Positions 57,701 through 64,000 of a stretch of DNA of 64,000 bases are shown one piece after another; position 1 is the stretch's first letter, and each line of letters starts with the position of its first letter. Position numbers and translations under genes: made by a program. Under the pieces are notes generated by a model that saw only the letters and a program-made list of their open reading frames with translations, did not search any database and was not told where the DNA came from. The stretch is from Setomelanomma holmii (Eukaryota; Ascomycota; Dothideomycetes; Pleosporales; Phaeosphaeriaceae), in assembly GCA_010015745.1 (NCBI GenBank), contig ML978173.1, positions 62,001 to 126,000 of the forward strand. The letters are read 5' to 3'.

Positions 57701-58028
57701 CACTCCAGTGCTCGCTTACCTTTCTTCGTTACCTCCGTCTGCCGCCGACATCGCCATGCGCACACTCGACACCACAGAGCCATACACTGAGCTCCGCACT
57801 TTCATCGAAGCATTGACGGCCAGGCTGAAGGAGCGAAGAGACTACGAACTCGTGCAAGCATGGATGAGCGTGTTCTTGAGACTGCATGGCGATGTTGTAG
57901 TGCAAGAGCCGGTTCTTGTGGGCGAGCTGAGGAAGTGGCAAGAAGAAGCGAAGCGCGAGAGAGACAGGGTTGGAGGCCTCGTTGGTTATAGTGTCGGTGT
58001 AGTTGGGTGGGTTAGAAGTGCACGGTAG
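54768..58028 (+). CDS. UTP21: U3 snoRNP/SSU processome WD-repeat protein Utp21 (WDR36)
   Basis: Utp21 is a WD40 component of the UTP-B subcomplex of the small-subunit processome and works in nucleolar 18S pre-rRNA maturation. Exons 54768-54896, 54949-56772 and 56820-58028 give 1053 residues. The N-terminus (MTKRQKT, then SKIFAPFRTIGLVS) leads into two tandem beta-propellers with WD-like units such as DGSVEIWNLSTGKLLYTL, SSGLDNSLKSWIF, SASQDRSLWGWSL, SWDFTTGLLLHEIDWYPMSK and SAASDSTVRVWDLPTGHLID. The C-terminal Utp21 domain shows SRWQTLLHLDVIRARNKPKE, PEKAPFFLPT and the helical end. Intron 2 must be removed to give the DGKVKSWDFTTG junction. Yeast Utp21 is slightly shorter; extra length is in loops. 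Confidence 0.95.
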
Positions 58029-58238
58029 AGAGAATTGCAGGGGGCAATGCCCTCAGCATAGCACGAGTGTGTCAACTTTCCCTGCACCATGGACAGATGC
58101 GTGGAATTCTTAACAGACAAACGCGACTCGGTCTTGCTAATTTCCACACCTCAAAAGTCACAACAACCGCGGCCAAAATTCTACTGCCGATTCAAGATCG
58201 CCGTTGCCCCCCATCCCCAGCCCAGTTCTACTATGATA

Positions 58239-58464
58239 CAGGGCAGAAGTAGTGTACAATACGAGCTCAGCAGGGATCAGAATCTGCGTATCAACTAAAC
58301 TACTCTGAGATAGAAGCTTCTGCTAAGTAATGATCTGATCCAATGCCTTGCGGATTAGCTTCGAGATTATAGTGGGTTTCGGTGTAATTTTCTTGGTACA
58401 GCTGATCCGAAACGCCGAGGCACGAGCCCCAACGCTCGCTCGTATTGTACACTACTTCTGTCTG
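58239..58464. mobile_element. MITE candidate, 226 bp, TA-flanked terminal inverted repeats
   Basis: Both ends carry inverted repeats of 27-28 bp. The inner 23 bp (58244-58266 and 58438-58460) are perfect reverse complements, containing AGTAGTGTACAATACGAG. The outer few bases match with one gap (CAGGGCAG against CAGACAG). A TA dinucleotide sits directly outside each end (58237-58238 and 58465-58466), as in Tc1/mariner-type target-site duplications. There is no coding capacity inside. It lies between UTP21 and the esterase gene, upstream of the latter's promoter. Confidence 0.75.
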
Positions 58465-58763
58465 TACCACGGTAATTAATACACGTCTTTTTCCCGAAGG
58501 CTAAACATCGGGCCGTTTGCCTGGCCAACCACACGCCGCGATCATCACATCTACTCCACATTCGCTCTGGTCCGAAGTTGTGCCAACAAGCATCCGCATG
58601 CGAACAAAAGCGCATCCCCGCCAAATTGCTTGAACCGCGGGACTGGCGGTGCTTATTATAGAGGCGGCTGCGGGGGTGAGGTCTTGGATTGGGCAAAAAG
58701 CGATGGGCTAGTATCGTGCGTTAGGGTGCAAGTTTCCGAACCTGCGGAGGCGGGGATGGAGAG

Positions 58764-58770
58764 TATAAAT
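58764..58770 (+). promoter_or_regulatory. Probable TATA box of the esterase gene
   Basis: TATAAAT lies 57 bp upstream of the chosen ATG (58827). An earlier in-frame ATG at 58773 is too close to it to be in the mRNA, which supports the downstream start. Confidence 0.55.
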
Positions 58771-58826
58771 TAATGTTACTTGCTGTTGATACTTGGCTTG
58801 CAGGACAGACATCGAACGACTTCGAT

Positions 58827-60579
58827 ATGTTGCGATCGGCAGCTCTGATACTCTCGTTCTCGGCGGGCTTGGTTAGCTGCCATTACCCAACGGCGGCACC
58901 GACTGCGAAGGTTAAGAATGGGACGTATGGTGGTCTGTATTCGGCGGAGTACGATCAGGACTACTTCCTTGGTATACCGTATGCGCAGCCGCCTGTGGGT
59001 AGCCTGCGCTTTAGGGATCCGGTTGGCATGAACTCGAGCTGGAGTGATGTCAGACCTGCAACGGCTTATTCTGGAGAGGTATGTATCGGAATAGCTTCAA
59101 TTATGGTGACGAATACTGATTCAGTTTCAGTGCTACGGTTATGGCTCGGATCAATGGAACTACCCAGTCTCAGAAGACTGTCTCTACATCAATGTTATTC
59201 GTCCTGCTGGCCACGAGCATGAAAAGCTACCAGTCGCCTTCTGGATCCACGGTGGAGGCTTCTTCGAAGGCGGTGGCGTCGACCGACGCTACAATGTCTC
59301 CTTCATGGTACAAAACTCGGTCAATATCGGGAAGCCCATCATCGCAGTGACTATCAACTACCGTTTGAGTGCTTGGGGCTTTCTCAGCGGAAGCCAGGAG
59401 CTTGCTGATGCTGGTACGCTGAACCTCGGACTCCGGGACCAGCGCCTAGCATTGCACTGGGTCCAGGAAAATATTGCAGCTTTCGGCGGCGATCCAGAAC
59501 AGGTCTCTATTTGGGGCGAGAGTGCTGGAGGAGCGTCTGTTGGGTTCCATTTGACGGCTTACAATGGGCGGGATGACAAGCTGTTCCGTGGCGCCATTAT
59601 GCAGTCTGGCAATCCGATTTCATACGGACCATTATTGGACACGCTTGGATATGCCAATCAGTACAACGTACTAATTCAAAGGACGAATTGCGCAAATCAA
59701 ACTAGTCCGCTCGAGTGTCTGCGTGCTTTGCCCGCGGCGCAGCTCAGTGAGGCTATCAACACTACGAGCACCACGCTAAACATCACCGCTTGGAATCCAA
59801 TCGTGGATGGCGACTTCATCCAAAAGCGCACTTCACTTCAACTGGAAGCCGGCGACTTTGTTCACGTCCCTATTCTCTCAGGCGCCAACTCAGACGAAGG
59901 CACAGCCTTCAGTCCTCTGCCCGTCAACTCCACCGAGGAGTTCTACGCCTACCTCACCAACAGCAATACCCGCGGCGCAGTCCCCGCTGATCTCGCCAAC
60001 CAACTCCTCGAGGCATACCCAGACGACCTATCCGTCAACGTAGTAGCCAGTCTCGGCAACCAACGACCGGGCCCTCCCTTCGGCGCACAATTCCGGCGCT
60101 CATCATCCTACTTCGGCGACCAAGTCTTCATTGCACCGCGCCGCAAGACGTGCGAAACCTGGGCCGCAGCGGGCGTACCCGCATACTGCTACCGCTTCAA
60201 CGCGATTCCGGCCGGTCTCCCGCCCGCCATTGGCGTCACGCATTTCCAAGAAGTCTCTTTCGTTTTCTACAACATCCAAGGCGTTGGTTACCTCCCCGCC
60301 GCGGTGCCGCCATTCACCAATAAGACGGAGAGCTATCGCACGCTGTCGCGGTTCATGAATAGCAATTGGGTCAGCTTTGTGCATGATTTGGATCCGAATG
60401 TGTGGAGGCAGACGTATCATTGGCAAGGGAATGAGGAGCTATGGCCGAAGTATGATGTGAGCAATGCGTTGGATTATGTGTTCGATGCGAATGTGACGAG
60501 TCATGCGGAGCCGGATACGTATAGGAAGGAGGGGATGCAGTTGATTAATGATAATGCGCTGGAAGTGTATTTGAGATAG
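58827..60579 (+). CDS. Secreted type-B carboxylesterase/lipase
   Basis: An alpha/beta-hydrolase of the type-B carboxylesterase family, expected to hydrolyse carboxylic esters outside the cell. Exons 58827-59078 and 59131-60579 encode 566 residues, the usual length. The start is supported by a signal peptide (MLRSAALILSFSAGLVSC) and a TATA box just upstream. Family features are the early block YFLGIPYAQPPVGSLRFRDP, CLYINVIRP, the oxyanion segment FWIHGGGFFEGG, the nucleophile motif SIWGESAGGASVGFHL (Ser), the acid in GANSDEGTAF and the His in GVTHFQEVSFVF. Cys in CYGYGSDQW, EDCLYIN, NCANQ and PLECL can form the conserved disulfides, and several NxT/S sites suggest glycosylation. The substrate cannot be told from sequence. 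Confidence 0.93.
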
Positions 60580-61503
60580 TGATAGCATGTATAGGTAAGC
60601 AACAGACAAATCTTGTACTTTGATTCGTTGTCATTCTTTACATGAAGGAGAAAACTGCCTCTTGTATTGCATGGGAAATGACATGTGTTGTTGAAGCTGC
60701 CCAATGATGAACAGGGACGAAATGAAGCTGCAGGGACGAGGCTGTGGCTGGCCGATTGAGCTCTTGGTCACCTCTGCGTTCTCTTATAAATGCAAAGATG
60801 TGGCACATCCGGTCTTTGAAATGAACACCAGCAGCGGTCTTTGAAATGAACACCAGCAGCGGTCTTTGAAATGAACACCAGCAGCGGTCTTTGAAATGAA
60901 CACCAGCAGCGGTCTTTGATGATTGGCGGTAGACGATGACGTCAGTCGTCCGGAAAGTGCTTGCGTTGGAGTCGTGGCATCCATGCCGTCTTCCCGCATG
61001 CAGTTGCACACAACCCTTTCTGGAGATCACTGACAAGGTAAAAAGGGATCCAAGCAGGGAACGCGCAATCAAAAAGGAAGGATCACAGGATGGTGGTGGG
61101 GATCACGATCGCCAACCTGAGTATCGATAAGCGAAAAATGCCATGCTGAGCACATGGTAAACCTTCTGAAACCCATCTTTGTCAGTTCATGAAACCCATG
61201 GCAACGGCTTCGCAGATCACAACTACAACAATGCCATGGTGGCTTAATTTTCATAGCGTACGTTTGCCATGAAAGTTGCATGAGAGGCGAGCTCACGGTG
61301 TCCACGGCAGTCTGGACGGGCGCTTTGTTGATCGCCAGTGATGGTGTGGCTTGCCGCCTTTAGCGTATCGGTGACGCAATGGCAGTTGCATTTCAACGCG
61401 TCCCTCCGCGCCTTGTTAACCGGTAACATATCTCAAAACCCTTTCTCCTATCTCTTCAGCCTGTTACCTTCTACTGATCTTGCTTTCGGACCTTCTATAC
61501 ACC
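60580..61503. other. Intergenic with a 25-bp tandem repeat
   Basis: 0.92 kb. Apart from the tandem repeat at 60811-60919 there is no supported gene; minus-strand frames of 75-144 codons across it are products of the repeat. Confidence 0.55.
60811..60919. repeat. 25-bp tandem repeat, four perfect copies plus a partial fifth
   Basis: Unit GGTCTTTGAAATGAACACCA followed by GCAGC, repeated without a mismatch at 60811, 60836, 60861 and 60886, then the first nine bases again at 60911. Perfect identity suggests recent expansion and variation in copy number. Confidence 0.95.
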
Positions 61504-63700
61504 ATGGGCACCCAGGGTATGGTCCTCAAGGACTTGCTTCCTGTCCCGGAGACGGACCCGACAGCACATAAGGGAACATCGACTACACTAACCGATGCGC
61601 CCACTGAGAGCCATGCGCTAGCCATGGAGGCAGCCAAGGCCACTCACCCTGCTGAGGCTGGTGCAGCGCAGATTCAGCATGAAGAGGAAGTCGTGGACCT
61701 GGGCTGGAATGAACCAAAAGAGCATGTAGCGAGGCCTCTGGTTGGAGGTTTGTCAAACGAGGATCTCTGGCTTCTCATCCGTCGTTTCAACAAGGTGAGA
61801 TCAGAGAAAGCATCAGGTTCTTGACCTTTTGCTGAACAACCATAGCAAATGTACCATGTCAAGGAACTCACGACGCCGCCTCCTGGAGGGTTGGATCTGA
61901 ACATTGCCGATGAAGAGGAGTTTTCACCAGATAAGCTTCGAGCCAATGTCGAACGACTCTACATGACTGTCGTAAGTCCATTGTTTAGTTGAGTATGAAA
62001 GAAGATTACTGAATTTGCACCAGGGCATTGGTATGATGGCGTTCGGCAAGCACATCGTCCGGATACGGTCATGGCGAGAGACTCGTCGAACAGCCTGGTT
62101 CTGTGCCGCTTACTTCGCTGCTTGGATCTTCGACCTCATCATGCCCCTGATCTCACTCACCCTCATCACTCTCATCGTCTATCCAAAATCTCGAGAAGTC
62201 ATGTTTCCTCCAGCACCAATCGCGCTCGTCAGTTCCAAAGGAGGAGTCCAGAAGCCCAAAGCTGGAGTGCTGGGTAGTACTGACAGCGCTACAGGAGCGC
62301 CCGAGAACCACAAGGGTGAGGCCGTGGAGCAAGAAGCATCCAACTTTGTCAATGGAATTGCTTCTGTGGCGTTGTCGAGTGCTACAGGTAAGCATCCTCA
62401 AGGCGAACCGCCGGAAGGCGATGCGCAGGAGAAGAGCGTCCCAGATCCTACGCGTATCGCTATCGGTGCCGCAGATGCCAAAGACGTCACCGCTGGCGCG
62501 ACCGTCTCGAAGGAGCACGACAAGACCAAAGTGCCCATGGAGACTGCCATGTGGACCAAGATGCGACCCGTCATGCACGGTCTGGCTGACGTGACTGATA
62601 CATGGGAACGCTTCGCGAAGTAAGTCATGATGTCAGTGTTGATTGAATTTTTTTTGACATTTGGTAGCATGCTCGAGCCAACACCGCCATTTCCTAAGAA
62701 CAAATACCATTACCGGCTCGCAGCGGTTGTTGCGCCACTCCTACTGATCTCACTATTTGTGACTTCATACATGTTTATGAAGGGAGTTACATTCGGCGTC
62801 GGCTTCGGTTTCTTCGGCGACCCACTCATCTGGAGAGGTCTCGACATCCTCAACAGCAAGTTCCCGAACTGGCAGAAGCTCCTGGAACTCCGCAACACTC
62901 TCCTCAAAGGCGTTCCCACAAACGCACAGCTCGCCATCACTCTCCTCCGTATCGGCGAAGCCAACAAAGCTCCTCTCCCTCCTCCACCACACGTCAATGG
63001 CCCACCGCCGGATGTGCCCGTCGATGTCAGCGAGCAAGAGCTCCGCGCAACAGGCGCGGACTATCCTCTCAACGCCACACAAGAAGAACTCGACGAAGCC
63101 ATGGCTCACGACCCCACCACAGCCCACGAAACCGGCGGCGAAGACATCGACAAAGCCAAAGACTCCAAGCACGGCAAGAAATCCAATAAGATAGTAAACT
63201 TCTTCCGCAGCACTGTAAAAGGCGGCGTCGAAACCTCCATCGGCGCAGACAAGGTCAAAGCCGCCGTCGGCCGCGAAAACGCCAAAAACCGTCTCGGCGC
63301 TATACCGTCCAAGAACGCAGATATGACTTCCGGCCCCGTGGAGTTCAAGTCAAGATACAACGGCAAGAAGGGACACTTGTATATTACGACCAAGGCGACG
63401 ATTCCGTGCATTGCGTTCTCGACGGATAAAACGATTGAGAAGATTGGCACTGTGAGTCGAGAGGATCTACATCCCTTGTGGAGTATTCCCGTGGGAGAGA
63501 TCAAGGAGATTAGGAAAGTGGGCGGGTATGGATGGAAGGCCAAGTTGGTGGTCGGTTGGGCGATGGGGAGGGAGGTTGCGGATGGGATTGTGATTATTGA
63601 TAGGAAGGGTGTGGACACGAGGTTGACGGCTATGCCGCTAAGAGACGAGCTATTCAATCGGCTGGTCGCGATGGGTGGGCAGAAATGGGAGTGTTGGTAG
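61504..63700 (+). CDS. DUF3292 fungal membrane-associated protein
   Basis: Four exons, 61504-61794, 61846-61971, 62024-62619 and 62668-63700, give 681 residues. The protein matches my memory of the fungal DUF3292 family: an N-terminal soluble part ending in VGGLSNEDLWLLIRRFNKQM, a segment beginning GGLDLNIADEEEFSPDKLRA, a first hydrophobic region (WFCAAYFAAWIFDLIMPLIS), a polar linker, a second one (LAAVVAPLLLISLFVTSYMF, then GVGFGFFGDPLIWRG), and a C-terminal PH/GRAM-like beta-rich region (GHLYITTKATIPCIAFSTDK, LWSIPVGEIKEIRKVGGYGW). The architecture suggests an endomembrane protein with a lipid-binding C-terminal fold, which is inference. All introns are about 50 nt with clear signals. No functional data are known to me. 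Confidence 0.88.
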
Positions 63701-64000
63701 ATGCTGAATGGACTCGGTGCGCATTGAGGTGGCGAAATGCATGGTCACGGTGGAGGCTGGCATGTCTCGATACCGTGGGTGAGGATGAGCTCCGCATGTC
63801 AGTGTCTCCTGGAGGTTCTTGGTACAGTGGAGTCATTGTTTCTTTTGCATTAAATTAGCACACCTAGGATACCTTTTAGCCTATGGATGGCCCTCATGAG
63901 CATATACCTTGTATGACATTGAGTGAATTCAACACATCGTCAGAGATCACATATCGCTGCAACAACGCATCGTACTCATAATGTTGAGCTTTTAGGTGCT
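63701..64000. other. 3' flank of the DUF3292 gene
   Basis: 300 bp to the window end; no further gene recognisable. Confidence 0.5.

Noticed and set aside
58773..58826. Upstream in-frame ATG of the esterase
   Set aside because: It lies only three bases after the TATA box, so it should be outside the mRNA, and it would mask the signal peptide.
60638..61072. 144-codon minus-strand frame across the 25-bp repeat
   Set aside because: Its repeated peptide comes only from the non-coding tandem repeat; three overlapping frames are equally open.

Overview
The window is nuclear DNA of a filamentous ascomycete (Pezizomycotina). The evidence is short introns (45-60 nt, GTANGT donors, CTAAC/CTGAC-like branch sites), a HAC1/hacA gene with the 20-nt Ire1 intron, fungal-only families (RSC7, GLEYA, DUF3292, COX16) and single-gene spacing on both strands. 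Dothideomycetes is my best guess for the class; the sequence alone does not prove it. Start codons and splice sites were worked out by hand. Summed exon lengths are divisible by three for every gene given a full exon list.

Left part (1-31.4 kb) is mostly conserved housekeeping sequence. In order: the N-terminal 1131 codons of an ATR/MEC1/uvsB checkpoint kinase (minus, running off the left edge), COX16, HMG-CoA synthase, a DUF7820-like membrane protein, ESCRT-III Did2/CHMP1, NC2-beta/DR1, the AGC kinase Sch9, a glutaminyl cyclase, a peroxisomal MaoC hydratase, a multi-pass membrane protein, RSC7/NPL6, an orphan 470-aa protein and a TDA3-like FAD oxidoreductase.

The middle (31.4-42 kb) is an accessory, cell-surface island. 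It holds a truncated WSC-domain gene, AT-rich and inverted-repeat DNA, a small signal-peptide exon, and a 5.8-kb gene for a giant secreted repeat protein (about 40 tandem units) ending in a GLEYA adhesin domain. This gene carries at least five frame breaks and one internal TAG. Two introns and one non-genic site in the island share a sequence block, which recalls introner-like elements.

The right part (42-64 kb) returns to core genes: a 73-aa microprotein, HAC1 with its Ire1 intron and an overlapping uORF, two small hypothetical ORFs, the PPIP5K VIP1/Asp1, the U3 snoRNP protein UTP21, a 226-bp TA-flanked MITE candidate, a secreted type-B carboxylesterase and a DUF3292 membrane protein.

Most genes do not form a pathway. 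Shared themes are signalling and stress (ATR, Sch9, HAC1, VIP1), chromatin and transcription (NC2-beta, RSC7) and the cell surface (WSC, GLEYA adhesin, esterase).
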